Origin: Pseudorhodobacter sp. PARRP1
GTDB taxonomy: Bacteria > Pseudomonadota > Alphaproteobacteria > Rhodobacterales > Rhodobacteraceae
NCBI GenBank assembly: GCA_002256245.1
Contig: NKIU01000001.1
Coordinates: 310,001-374,000, forward strand
DNA: 64,000 nucleotides
Direction of reading: 5' to 3'
Shown here: positions 10,350 through 18,620 of the stretch, piece after piece
How positions within the stretch are numbered: position 1 is the stretch's first letter
Layout: every line of letters begins with the position of its first letter
Position numbers and translations under genes: made by a program
Notes under the pieces: model-generated
The model's database searches: none
Told to the model about the DNA's origin: nothing
Seen by the model: only the letters and a program-made list of their open reading frames with translations

Positions 10350-11441
10350 CTATTCGGCCGCCACCTTTTGCGCGCGGTCTGCTTCCAGTTGGCGCACCAA
10401 CGGGATCACACGCTTGCCAAAGAACTCGACCTCTTCCTGAAAGTGCAGGAAGCCCAGCAGGATCAGATCGGCCCCAGCATCTTTCAGGGCGATGATACGC
10501 TCGGCAATCTGTTCCGGCGTTCCGATCAGGTTCGAGCGGAAGCCGTCGTTGTATTGCACAAGGTCTTCCAGCGTCGATTTCGCCCAGTTGCCCTCGCCTT
10601 CCGGGCTGGCCTTGCCAGCGTTCTTCACCTCATGCGCAAAACCCTTGACGGCCTCGGGGTTGGCTTTGGAGACGATCTCATCCAGCACCGCGCGGGCCTC
10701 GGCCTCGGTTTCGCGGGCGATGGCAAAGGCGTTGACGCCGACCTTGACGCGGCGGCCTTCGGCATCGGCCTTGCCGCGAATGTCATCGACCTGTGCGGCC
10801 AGACCTACGGGCGTGTTGCCGTTGGTGAAATACCAATCCGACACGCGCGCCGCCATATCGCGGGCGGCACGGCTGGAGCCGCCCTGGAAAATCTCGGGCT
10901 GCGGATCGGCTGGCTTGGGCTTCATCGTGTAGTTGTTGAAGCGGTAGAAATCGCCCTTGAAGGTGAAATCATCCTGCCCCCAGATGCCACGCAGCGCGCG
11001 GATGAATTCTTCCGAGCGGCGGTAGCGTTCATCGTGATCCAGCCACGGCTCGCCAATCGCGTGGAACTCGCCACGGAACCAGCCCGACACCACGTTGATG
11101 GCGATGCGGCCTTGGGTCAGTTGGCTGATGGTGGCGATCTGCTTGGCGGCCACGGCGGGATTCCACGGGCCGGGCAACAGCGCTGCGATGACTTTCAGCT
11201 TTTCGGTGGCGGCCAGCAAGGCATGGCTGAAGGCGACGGGTTCGTGTTGATTGTCAGCGCCATAGCCTGCGGTAAACCGGATCTGGCTGAGCGCGTAATC
11301 AAAGCCTGCGGCCTCGGCGATCTGCGCCAGTTTGCGGTTATAGTCGATATCCCAGCTGGTGCGCTGTTCGATGTTGGAAATCACCAGGCCACCCGAAACA
11401 TTGGGCACCCAATAGGCGAATTTGACGGGATCAGTGGTCAT
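10350..11441 (-). CDS. sfnG: FMNH2-dependent dimethylsulfone monooxygenase SfnG
   Basis: 363-aa luciferase-like monooxygenase that converts dimethylsulfone to methanesulfinate in the dimethyl sulfide to sulfite pathway. The start at 11441 has AAAAGGA upstream; the longer ORF overlaps msuE. SfnG-specific stretches include FAYWVPNVSGGLVISNIEQR at the N terminus and INVVSGWFRGEFHAIGEPW. It needs FMNH2 from MsuE, encoded 19 bp upstream. Together with SsuD and SfnB it suggests use of both sulfones and sulfonates. In pseudomonads sfnG is sigma-54/SfnR controlled, but no clear -24/-12 element was found here. Confidence 0.93.
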   Translation of the reverse strand: MTTDPVKFAYWVPNVSGGLVISNIEQRTSWDIDYNRKLAQIAEAAGFDYALSQIRFTAGYGADNQHEPVAFSHALLAATEKLKVIAALLPGPWNPAVAAKQIATISQLTQGRIAINVVSGWFRGEFHAIGEPWLDHDERYRRSEEFIRALRGIWGQDDFTFKGDFYRFNNYTMKPKPADPQPEIFQGGSSRAARDMAARVSDWYFTNGNTPVGLAAQVDDIRGKADAEGRRVKVGVNAFAIARETEAEARAVLDEIVSKANPEAVKGFAHEVKNAGKASPEGEGNWAKSTLEDLVQYNDGFRSNLIGTPEQIAERIIALKDAGADLILLGFLHFQEEVEFFGKRVIPLVRQLEADRAQKVAAE

Positions 11442-11460
11442 GTCGGCGTCCTTTTCGGGG

Positions 11461-12021
11461 TTACTCGGCAGCTTGCGCGGGGCGCAACGCTTGCGGGAAA
11501 TGCAGGTCAAACTGAGCCACAGCACGTTCCAGCCGGGTCAGCGCGGCGGGGGCGGTCAGCACGCCATCGGTGAAATCCTTGTCCGAGACGTGGACGGCGG
11601 TGGGCAGAGCATGGGCCTCGAAGAACGCAAACAGCGGGCGCAACTGATGCTCGACCGCCAGCGCGTGTTTCTCGCCACCGCCTGTGGCGGCAATCAGGAC
11701 CGGTTTGCCAATCAGCGACAGCGGGTCCAAAAGGTCGATCAGATGTTTGAACAGGCCGGGGTAGCTGGCCTTGTAGATCGGCGTCGCCACCACCAGTGCA
11801 TCCGCCGCGATGATCCGCCCAACCAAAGCCTGCCCTGTCGCATCAAGATCCGTCAGCCGACGCGCGCGGCCTAGTTGATCTCCGAAATCATTGATTTCAA
11901 TAACTTCTGTGGTTGCACCAAGCCGATCGGCAGCCAGAGCAGCAGCGGTTTGGACCAAAGCCCGGGTTTTCGAGGGGGCGGTGATGTTGCCGGACAATCC
12001 GACCAGATTCAGCGTGGACAT
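11461..12021 (-). CDS. msuE: NAD(P)H-dependent FMN reductase MsuE
   Basis: Flavodoxin-like FMN reductase of 186 aa that supplies FMNH2 to the SfnG and SsuD monooxygenases. The frame continues 50 codons further upstream, but MSTLNLVGLSGN is the natural N terminus and has GGAA at a suitable distance. Family motifs are GLSGNITAPSKTRAL at the phosphate-binding loop, VVATPIYKASYPGLFKHLIDLL, and the ATGGGEKHALAVEHQLRPLF stretch typical of MsuE/SsuE. It is the first gene of the ten-gene operon, so its upstream region should hold the promoter; an IS5 element begins about 140 bp upstream of it. Confidence 0.92.
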   Translation of the reverse strand: MSTLNLVGLSGNITAPSKTRALVQTAAALAADRLGATTEVIEINDFGDQLGRARRLTDLDATGQALVGRIIAADALVVATPIYKASYPGLFKHLIDLLDPLSLIGKPVLIAATGGGEKHALAVEHQLRPLFAFFEAHALPTAVHVSDKDFTDGVLTAPAALTRLERAVAQFDLHFPQALRPAQAAE

Positions 12022-12040
12022 CTGCAGCTTCCTAAACACG

Positions 12041-12060
12041 ATAAAGTTGCTAGACTTTAT
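12041..12060. promoter_or_regulatory. Palindrome upstream of msuE, candidate operator
   Basis: Perfect inverted repeat ATAAAGT-N6-ACTTTAT, centred about 30 bp upstream of the msuE start in an otherwise GC-rich region. The location fits an operator for a dimeric regulator controlling the sulfur operon. No regulator for it is encoded nearby. Confidence 0.4.
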
Positions 12061-12157
12061 GCGCAGGATCGCTGCTGGTGCAATTCCAAAGAAAACCACA
12101 TCTTTGGAAGGAGAATCCCCGGCAGCCCTGACGATTAGATCGAAAGGCCTGTTTGGG

Positions 12158-13206
12158 GCTCTGTTGCACAAATCGGCTGAGGGCCAGAGTTTCCCTTTCC
12201 CCAGACAGACTTATCCCGTGACCTCTGTGACGGATGTGCCGAGCGCGGTGAAGCCGTTCAAGACGGCCACGCGCACCTGGAACTCTGCGACCTTACGGTC
12301 GAAGTCCCGCGCGGACAGTCGCTGTCCGAGCAGTTTGACGCAGTGCATCTTGGTCTCTGCGTGGCTTCGGCGGTGGTAACCGCTCCATCGTCGCCAGATG
12401 GTCCGGCCGAAGCGTTTTGAGGCGCGCAGCGCCTCGTTGCCGGCGACGGCCCTGGCAGTGTCGGGTTTCCACGGTTTGGCGTTCTTGCGGGGCGGGATGA
12501 TTGCGGCGGCACCGCGGGCGGCGATGGCATCGTGGCACTTGCGCGTGTCGAAAGCGCCATCAGCGGTGACCGTGGCGATCTCCTGTTCGGGCGGGATCTG
12601 GTCGAGAAGTTCGGGCAGCATCGGCGCGTCACCGATGTCGCTGGCGGTGAACTCGGCGGCCCGGATTTCCAGTGATTTCTCGTCGATCCCGATGTGGATT
12701 TTGTGCCAGACCCGGCGCTTGGAACCGCCATGCTTACGGGCGTTCCATTCGCCTTCACCCTCGACCTTGATCCCGGTGCTGTCGACCAAAAGGTGTAGCG
12801 GACCATCTGATCCGCGGTAGGGGATGTTGACCTTCAAGGTATTCTGACGGCGGCTGAGCGTGCTGAAATCGGGCACGGCCCAGTCCAAGCCGATCAGGCG
12901 CAGCAGGCTCTCGACAAACCCAGTCGTCTGACGGAGTGCCATGCCAAACAACACTTTCATGGTCAGACAGGTCTGGATCGCGGCATCACTGTAGTCGGGC
13001 TGGCGGCCAAGCTTGCCGGTGGGCACGGCCTCCCAGGTCATCTCAGGATCGAACCAGATCATCAGTGAGCCACGGCGCTTGAGCGCCTTGTTGTAGGCTG
13101 GCCAGTTCCGGGTCTTGTAGGTCGGGGGTGTCGGTCTGCTCATGCCCTCCAGCTATCACGCTGGTTTCACAAGATGACTCCCCTCAGCCGATTTGTGCAA
13201 CAGAGC
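12158..13206. mobile_element. IS5-family (IS903-like) insertion sequence
   Basis: About 1,049-bp element with terminal inverted repeats that read inward from both ends as GCTCTGTTGCACAAATCGG and continue CTGAGGG on both sides, near perfect over 26 bp. It holds one transposase gene on the minus strand. The length fits IS5-family elements of the IS903 group, which usually make a 9-bp target duplication. The 9-mers flanking the ends (12149-12157 and 13207-13215) do not match, so a later rearrangement or adjacent deletion is likely. Confidence 0.88.
12211..13143 (-). CDS. IS5-family transposase
   Basis: 310-aa DDE transposase. The N-terminal DUF772-like region (YSDAAIQTCLTMKVLFGMALRQTTGF) is followed by the catalytic core: the first Asp in LLVDSTGIK, the second in VTADGAFDT, and the C-terminal glutamate helix near RRSHAETKMHC. 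The ORF is intact with no frameshift, so the element may be active. It fills nearly the whole IS. Confidence 0.92.
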   Translation of the reverse strand: MSRPTPPTYKTRNWPAYNKALKRRGSLMIWFDPEMTWEAVPTGKLGRQPDYSDAAIQTCLTMKVLFGMALRQTTGFVESLLRLIGLDWAVPDFSTLSRRQNTLKVNIPYRGSDGPLHLLVDSTGIKVEGEGEWNARKHGGSKRRVWHKIHIGIDEKSLEIRAAEFTASDIGDAPMLPELLDQIPPEQEIATVTADGAFDTRKCHDAIAARGAAAIIPPRKNAKPWKPDTARAVAGNEALRASKRFGRTIWRRWSGYHRRSHAETKMHCVKLLGQRLSARDFDRKVAEFQVRVAVLNGFTALGTSVTEVTG

Positions 13207-14289
13207 TAGGTCAGCCTGAAAATCGCGCAGTCAAGCGGTTTTCAGTTTAGCTCGATTTTTTTTGCTTGAGTAGAAGTCCGAGTCGCTATCGGACCCACGG
13301 TTTTCGAGCAGCAATTTCAAAACCCCTTCTTATAAGTATTAGTTATATTGAAGAAGGGGATTCCAGGAAGGCTAAAAATTTTCGCGCGAAGCGATATATT
13401 CAGGCCGTTGCGAAAAAGCCGCAGCGGTCAGAGACCGAGTTTCGACACCGAAACGAAGTGGGAAACACCAAGATTTATCCTCTATGCTGACGACATGATG
13501 ATGAACATGATGATCCATATCCCTCACTCCATAGAGTGCATAATACGCTGATCCAGACGGGTCGAGCGTTGGGTTCTGTTCAGCTTAGGTTCCATTCTTC
13601 CCCACCAAGACGTCGAATCGCCCGTGAGATACAGGGCAGTTTTGATGCTTCTGATCGGGGCGAAATGGCCAGATCAAAGCAACATCCGCAAAGAAAAATG
13701 CAACTCTCCTTTTGGCTGTAATTTTTTCGCATATCCCACCGAACGAACCGACTGGCAAAACCGCCAGCTCTTCATCGTGGCTATCGCGGTACGATGATCA
13801 AAATCCACAACCTCTATGTGCAAGACCCCAGCGGAAAAATGCGAAAATGCAAAGCAAAGTCAGACTGTTTGTAACTACATGAAAGTTAACGATTTCTTTC
13901 AAATATCGCTCTGAACATTTAGGTTCGTGCAAGTTCGCTCAACGCTCAACAGGATCAAAAAGATGCAAGCTCAGATCAAAGCAGCGCTCACCTCAAAGAT
14001 AGTGTGGCTTCCCGACAGCACTCGCTGAAGGAAAGCAATGCCCATCACTGTGGCTGTCCAGCGTAGCTGACATTTGTCCACAAGTGAGCCGATCTCGGCC
14101 ACGTGCCATCGCAATTGGTGCCCCCCACAAAGGCAGTTCTGAAAACGCCAGCCTGCGCGATTTCTTCGCGCCGGGGATCGTCCATTCATGCCCGCCGTCG
14201 AGGAAATTCAACCGCGCCGTCACGCGGTCAAAGACGCAAAATGGTTCGCCCAACAGGGCGATACTGCTGATTTTTCTAGGAATCCGGCA
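13207..14289. other. About 1.1 kb without an assignable gene between IS5 and the IS66 transposase
   Basis: Only short, unconvincing frames are present. The base composition is visibly richer in A and T than the chromosomal arms, indicating foreign DNA. It contains a perfect 9-bp inverted repeat (CCCCTTCTT 13323-13331 / AAGAAGGGG 13351-13359) around an AT-rich loop. No tnpA or tnpB of IS66 type could be recognised, and the left end of the IS66 element was not located. Confidence 0.5.
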
Positions 14290-16011
14290 ATGGAAGCCGA
14301 ACATCAACCTCTTGGCTTCGATTCCTATGAACTCAGCGATGAGGTCTATCAGGATGCGGAGCAGTTAGTTGGCTTCGATGAGGTTTCTGGTGACCGGATC
14401 ACCGTCAAACTCGCCTGCGATACGATCTTAGATTGCCTTCGAAATCATCCGTCTGGACCGCAGGCAATCACCGCAACGGTCGCGGGTGCAATTGATGACA
14501 TCTTACAAGCCTGCGCCGCGCAAGAGGCCGATTTTTTGAGTTCACAGCTTGTGATCCGCACCTTGAAGCTGGATCTAGCAAACGCAAAAAGCAGCATTCG
14601 AACCCTGCAAAAACAGGTCTTTGGTGAAAGTTCAGAGCGCTCTCTGGACGCTGACAGTGACCATTTGTTCAACCTGTCGCTGGATGAAGAAGCAGATGAG
14701 GAGCAAACACCACAGCAAAAGGGTCGGCGCAAAAGCAAAAAGCCTGCCGATCTCCCTGTGCGGGATGTAGATCATTTCCCGCCTAATCGCACTTGCTGCG
14801 GCTGTGGATGCGAAATGCCTTCGATTGGCTGCGACACGTCTGAACGCATCGTCATCATCCCCGAACAGGTGGTCATTGTCAGAGACAATTACCATCGCTG
14901 CGCCTGCAACAAGGCACATTGCAAAGAAAACAGGCCAGTTTCGGCTAAGTCCCCCCATTTCATTATGAAGGGAAGGTCGGTGGGACTAAGCCTTGTCCTT
15001 GAGGCCGCAATTCAGAAATTCTTTGAGCATTCGCCCAACTATCGTTTTGTGCGTCGCTTACAGCAATCATCGCTGAACATCAGCCGCCAAACGGTGAGCC
15101 GCAATGCGGAATGGTTGGCTGGATTCTTTAAGCCGATTGCAGACGTCATCCTGGCCGAAGTCTTGAAGTCAGAAGTCGTTCAGATGGACGAGACGCCCGT
15201 GCAAATTCAAAATCCGAAGAATGGCAAAAAGGGCAAGACAGACCGCGGCTATTTTTGGGTAATGTGCAAGGATGAGAGCAACTGGAATCCAGATGCCAGA
15301 CCGGCTGTACATTTTGCATACGCCCCAAGCCGCAACGGGGAAGTGGCGCAAAACCTGACCGCAGGAAGCAGTATTCGTTTTCTGCAGACGGACGGTTACG
15401 CGGGCTACAACGCACTATTTGAAAGTGATGGGATCAAAGAGCCAATGACTTCCGTGCGCTGCCTTGCCCATGCGCGACGAAAATTTGTAGACCTCCCAGA
15501 CACTGGCCAGAAGGGGCTAAGATCTTACGTCATTCGAAAGCTCAAAGATGTCTATGCGGTTGAGCCAGAAATCAAAGGCCTAAGCGCCGCAGAGAGAGCG
15601 ACAAAACGACAGGAAAAATCGCTTCCAATCCTGCAAGAGTTGCAAGCAACTCTTGAGCGCACCGCCCCTCAAGCTGAAGGGAAAATGGCCAAAGCGATCC
15701 AGTATATGCTCAAGGCATTCCCGGCGCTGACGCGCTATGTCTACGATGGGCGCCTCGAAATCGACAGCAACGGCATCGAACGCCGCATTCGGGCGGTTGC
15801 GCTCACGAAGAAGAACTCGCTGTTCGCAGGCTCACATGACGCGGCCGCGAGTTGGGCGATCTATTATAGTCTGATCGAGACGGCCCGGCTAAACCGCGTA
15901 AATCCCCGCGCCTATCTCACTTGGGTTGCTGGCGAAATTGAGGCTAAACGCGGTGATGTTGATTACACCCAGTTGATGCCTTGGCACTGCCCGAATGGGC
16001 ATATCACCTAG
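14290..16011 (+). CDS. tnpC: IS66-family transposase (TnpC)
   Basis: 573 aa from the ATG at 14290; the frame extends 34 codons further upstream. Layout: an N-terminal helical region with the leucine-rich stretch LKLDLANAKSSIRTLQKQVFGESSERS, an acidic linker, a zinc-binding domain (TCCGCGCEMPSIGC), then the IS66 DDE core. Core motifs are VVQMDETPVQIQ, TDGYAGYNAL and the C-terminal IEIDSNGIERRIR-like segment (LEIDSNGIERRIR) with the catalytic Glu. No tnpA/tnpB partner is seen, so it may be of the single-gene ISBst12 type or a decayed copy. Terminal repeats were not found. Confidence 0.88.
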   Translation: MEAEHQPLGFDSYELSDEVYQDAEQLVGFDEVSGDRITVKLACDTILDCLRNHPSGPQAITATVAGAIDDILQACAAQEADFLSSQLVIRTLKLDLANAKSSIRTLQKQVFGESSERSLDADSDHLFNLSLDEEADEEQTPQQKGRRKSKKPADLPVRDVDHFPPNRTCCGCGCEMPSIGCDTSERIVIIPEQVVIVRDNYHRCACNKAHCKENRPVSAKSPHFIMKGRSVGLSLVLEAAIQKFFEHSPNYRFVRRLQQSSLNISRQTVSRNAEWLAGFFKPIADVILAEVLKSEVVQMDETPVQIQNPKNGKKGKTDRGYFWVMCKDESNWNPDARPAVHFAYAPSRNGEVAQNLTAGSSIRFLQTDGYAGYNALFESDGIKEPMTSVRCLAHARRKFVDLPDTGQKGLRSYVIRKLKDVYAVEPEIKGLSAAERATKRQEKSLPILQELQATLERTAPQAEGKMAKAIQYMLKAFPALTRYVYDGRLEIDSNGIERRIRAVALTKKNSLFAGSHDAAASWAIYYSLIETARLNRVNPRAYLTWVAGEIEAKRGDVDYTQLMPWHCPNGHIT

Positions 16012-16419
16012 CCGCGCCCTGCAAATGGCGTTCCCTAAATCCTTGTGGAAAAGCAGCCGGAGCCCGTTGTGGACTCACGGCAAGAACACGATGCCCTACG
16101 TTGCGCAAAGTAGCCGACGATCCCTTGTCGACTGACCACGGGGCGCCCGCCACAGCTATATTGCCGCGCTTTGCCCGTCTGGACGGTCGATCTGAGAGAT
16201 TCCCAAGCATAACTCGGTGGTGCTGATGAAGCGCCTCGAGTGCTTCCCATCACCAAAGCACTTTCTGCATCTCGCCAAACGCGGAAAGAAATCACAATGC
16301 TCCGCCTCTTAAGTGGCAAGTCATCAGTCGAATCTGACCAAATCACAGGGAGTCGAAATGAATTTTTTGGCCCGTGGCCGAAAACAATTTTACGCGGCCG
16401 ACCGAAAAACAGGTCCTAT
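16012..16419. other. Non-coding junction between IS66 tnpC and the truncated chromosomal gene
   Basis: About 400 bp with no convincing ORF. It should contain the right end of the IS66 element and the junction with chromosomal DNA, but no matching inverted terminal repeat could be picked out by eye. Confidence 0.4.
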
Positions 16420-16764
16420 GCACCGCTTACGGAATATTTGCGGGCGTGGAGCTATTTCGGCGCGGGTGCTGTGGCGGATTACCCGAGCTTTCGCGAAGGC
16501 TATCAGGATACTGCGGTGATTGACGTGGCCTACGGCGCGGCGCAGTCCGAAGGTGCGGCGGGCACGATTTACAGCACCGTGCCGCTGGCGCTTGCGGCGC
16601 ATCAAACCGATGGAAGCGTGGCGTTCTATGCAGGCTGCTACACGCTGGCCCAAGTGCAACCCGCAGTGCAGGAATTACCGCCGTTTCGCCCCATCGAAAT
16701 CCGTGAAGGCCACCTGCGCCCCGCCAAATCGCTGGACGTGCCAAGCGACGCTTGCAAAGACTGA
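16420..16764 (+). pseudogene. C-terminal remnant of a chromosomal hypothetical gene truncated by the IS66 insertion
   Basis: The last ~110 codons of an open frame (from about YAPLTEYLRAW to SLDVPSDACKD) have chromosome-like codon use. The upstream in-frame part (KTILRGRPKNRSY and before) looks like random translation of AT-richer DNA. The remnant reads AVIDVAYGAAQSEGAAGTIY, then FYAGCYTLAQVQPAVQ, then a proline-rich end, compatible with a secreted hypothetical protein. No start is available, so it is probably dead. Its stop TGA overlaps the first base of the att repeat at 16764, so before the insertions this gene abutted the convergent tRNA-Arg gene. Confidence 0.55.
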
Positions 16765-16779
16765 TGGCGACTCCGGAAG
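16764..16779. repeat. attL-side copy of the 16-bp att core
   Basis: ATGGCGACTCCGGAAG, identical to 26428-26443 inside the tRNA-Arg 3' end. The flanking bases differ on both sides (G/T before, T/G after), so the repeat is exactly 16 bp. Its ATG serves as the likely start codon of the first island gene. Confidence 0.9.
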
Positions 16780-17237
16780 TTATCCGCGATTGGCGTGATA
16801 ACAACGGGTTTGACGGAAAAGTTCCAAGGCCGCAGGTCAAGACAAATCAAGACCTTAGCAACAGCGGTTCCAACTCAAAAACCACCCTCGCGAATGCAAA
16901 CAGCGGCGCCCTCGCACTAACCGGGGCTGTTCCAAGCGAACAGGCATTCGCCGGAAAAGCTCGCATCAGGAACCGCGAAACCGCGTCTGCTTTGTGCCAT
17001 GCAATCCTCGCCTGCGAGCCTATCGACGCCCGCGAAATCATGGTTGTGGCCTATGCTGATCTGTCCATCGGGATGCCGATTGCCCCACTGGTTAGCTTGA
17101 TGGATGAGGCCGATTTCTGGGCTGACATGGCGACGGTCGCCGAGTTGAAGGCCTATTGCCTCGCCTGCTTCAGTCACCTGCCTGCAAGCGAACAATCTGC
17201 TTTCCTCACCTACGTCCAGCAGTCGAGGGCAGCATGA
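16764..17237 (+). CDS. Hypothetical protein, first gene of the island
   Basis: 157 aa if started at the ATG that forms the first three bases of the att core; no closer plausible start precedes the conserved-looking part. The C-terminal half (SALCHAILACEPIDAREIMVVAYADLSIGMPIAP onward) is compact, helical and well formed. The N-terminal third is rich in Asn, Ser and Thr and probably disordered. The stop overlaps the next start (ATGA), so it is coupled to the ATPase gene. No function is recognised; a replication accessory role is possible from context only. Confidence 0.65.
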   Translation: MATPEVIRDWRDNNGFDGKVPRPQVKTNQDLSNSGSNSKTTLANANSGALALTGAVPSEQAFAGKARIRNRETASALCHAILACEPIDAREIMVVAYADLSIGMPIAPLVSLMDEADFWADMATVAELKAYCLACFSHLPASEQSAFLTYVQQSRAA

Positions 17238-18421
17238 GCGTGGAAGACGTGAGGGCGGCTCTCAGCCAAGCCCAGGACGTGAAGTTGCCCGATGATCTGG
17301 ACCGGCAGCGCACCAATCCCCAGTCAACATCTGCCAGTGTTACGCCCTTGCGCGCTGGTGGCGACCAGCTGAGGCCGCGCGCCAAGGCGTTGCTGGCAGC
17401 TGCGGTTTGGTCTGGCGACTTTGAGGCTTCGGTTGACCGCGACTATCTGGTGAAAGGCTGGCTCGACCGTGGCGCCGTGTCGGTGATCTACGGGCCGTCA
17501 AACGTGGGCAAGAGCTTCCTTGCCCTCGACCTCGCACACCACATTGCCAAGGGGCTGCAATGGGGCGGCCGACGCGTGAACGCGGGCCGAGTCCTGTATC
17601 TTGCGGCCGAAGGTGGCACGACCTTTGCCAACCGGGTGGCGGCGCTGCAAAATCCTGCGTTCTGGGTTTTGCAGGTGCCTTTGACCCTTACCGGGAAAGA
17701 CAGCGCGGCTGTGGCGCTTTCGGAAATGATGCAGCACCTGGCCGCGACGGGCGGCGGGAAATTTGATCTGATCATCCTCGACACGCTGAGCCGCGTCATG
17801 GGTGGCAATGATGAAAACGCCGCGCCCGATATTGCCGATCTGGTTCACAACCTCGACCATATCCGGCGCGGCACTGGCGCGCATGTCCTGATCGTGCATC
17901 ACACGGGCAAGGATGCCGGACGCGGCGCGCGGGGCCATTCCTCTCTGCGCGCTGCTATCGACACTGAGATTGAACTTTCGCGGGATGACGAAACAGGCGT
18001 CATCACGGCGGAAGTGACAAAGCAACGTGATGGGCCGACCGGCTACAGGTTCGCCTATTGCTTGCGCCAAGTTGAACTTGGCCGGGATAGCGATGGCGAC
18101 CCGGTGACGACCTGTCTTGTTGAGCCAACGGATTCCGCACAGGCGGGCCGGGTGGTATTGTCGGATGCAGCGCAGAAAGCGGTTGGCATCCTCGACAAGA
18201 TGGTTGCTGAGGGTGGCGAGGTTATCCGCCACCCCAGCTATCCCGGAACGCCTTGTGTGCCTCTGGCCGCGTGGCGTGAAGCCTGTCTCGCTGAGGGGGC
18301 CATTTCTACCGCAAAAGACCGGGAAGGCAGGAGCAGGGTATTCCTGCGCGCCCGCACCGATCTTGAGGCGAAGCGGCTTGTTTTAGTGAGGGATGATAAC
18401 GCTTGGGTGGTGCAGAAATGA
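17234..18421 (+). CDS. RecA-fold AAA ATPase, RepA/DnaB-like (AAA_25 type)
   Basis: 395-aa predicted ATPase resembling hexameric replicative helicases of the RSF1010-RepA type and ATPases of prophage satellites. Walker A GPSNVGKS is at residues 87-94, preceded by the KGWLDRGAVSVIYG strand typical of this group. Walker B is FDLIILDTLSR, with VLIVHHTGKDAGRGARGHSSLRAA as the sensor/DNA-contact region. The C-terminal ~120 aa look like a small winged-helix-type domain. It overlaps the preceding gene by 4 bp and is followed directly by phased iterons, so it is probably the replication protein of the excised element. This role is inferred. Confidence 0.8.
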   Translation: MSVEDVRAALSQAQDVKLPDDLDRQRTNPQSTSASVTPLRAGGDQLRPRAKALLAAAVWSGDFEASVDRDYLVKGWLDRGAVSVIYGPSNVGKSFLALDLAHHIAKGLQWGGRRVNAGRVLYLAAEGGTTFANRVAALQNPAFWVLQVPLTLTGKDSAAVALSEMMQHLAATGGGKFDLIILDTLSRVMGGNDENAAPDIADLVHNLDHIRRGTGAHVLIVHHTGKDAGRGARGHSSLRAAIDTEIELSRDDETGVITAEVTKQRDGPTGYRFAYCLRQVELGRDSDGDPVTTCLVEPTDSAQAGRVVLSDAAQKAVGILDKMVAEGGEVIRHPSYPGTPCVPLAAWREACLAEGAISTAKDREGRSRVFLRARTDLEAKRLVLVRDDNAWVVQK

Positions 18422-18422
18422 A

Positions 18423-18608
18423 CCGGACAGCCCTCACATGTCCGGTGCTGTCCGGTCTGTCCGATGCATCGGACAGCAAGCGTCTGTCCGGTCCTGTCCG
18501 GTCTGTCCGGTTTGCGCATAACCTTCTGACATTTAACGACAATGTCAGGGAGCGCGGGTTGTCCGATTATGTCCGGACAGCACGGCAAGGCGTTATGTGT
18601 TCCGGACA
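18423..18608. repeat. Phased TGTCCGG iterons with a 20-bp palindrome, candidate replication origin
   Basis: About ten copies of TGTCCG(G/A) or its complement. Starts at 18439, 18449 and 18458, and again at 18485, 18495 and 18504, give near 10-bp (one helical turn) spacing. The perfect palindrome CTGTCCGATGCATCGGACAG occupies 18457-18476. A further symmetric pair (TGTCCGGACA) lies at 18570-18579, and single copies occur at 18423, 18560 and 18601. A small hairpin (CTGACATT / AATGTCAG, 18526-18548) lies inside. The block directly follows the ATPase gene. Confidence 0.7.
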
Positions 18609-18620
18609 CTTGGGGGGAAA

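Noticed and set aside
12061-12110. Sigma-54 promoter for the sulfur operon (expected from SfnR-regulated systems)
   Set aside because: The best stretch has GGAATTGCA but not a TGGCAC-N5-TTGC arrangement with correct spacing.
12149-13215. Target-site duplication of the IS5 element
   Set aside because: Flanking 9-mers CTGTTTGGG and TAGGTCAGC do not match; shorter matches are not convincing.
13266-13721. Short plus-strand frames after IS5
   Set aside because: Low-quality composition, no ribosome-binding sites and no recognisable family.
13993-14307. Minus-strand frame of 104 codons upstream of IS66 tnpC
   Set aside because: No IS66 TnpA/TnpB similarity recognisable and no start signal; probably non-coding.
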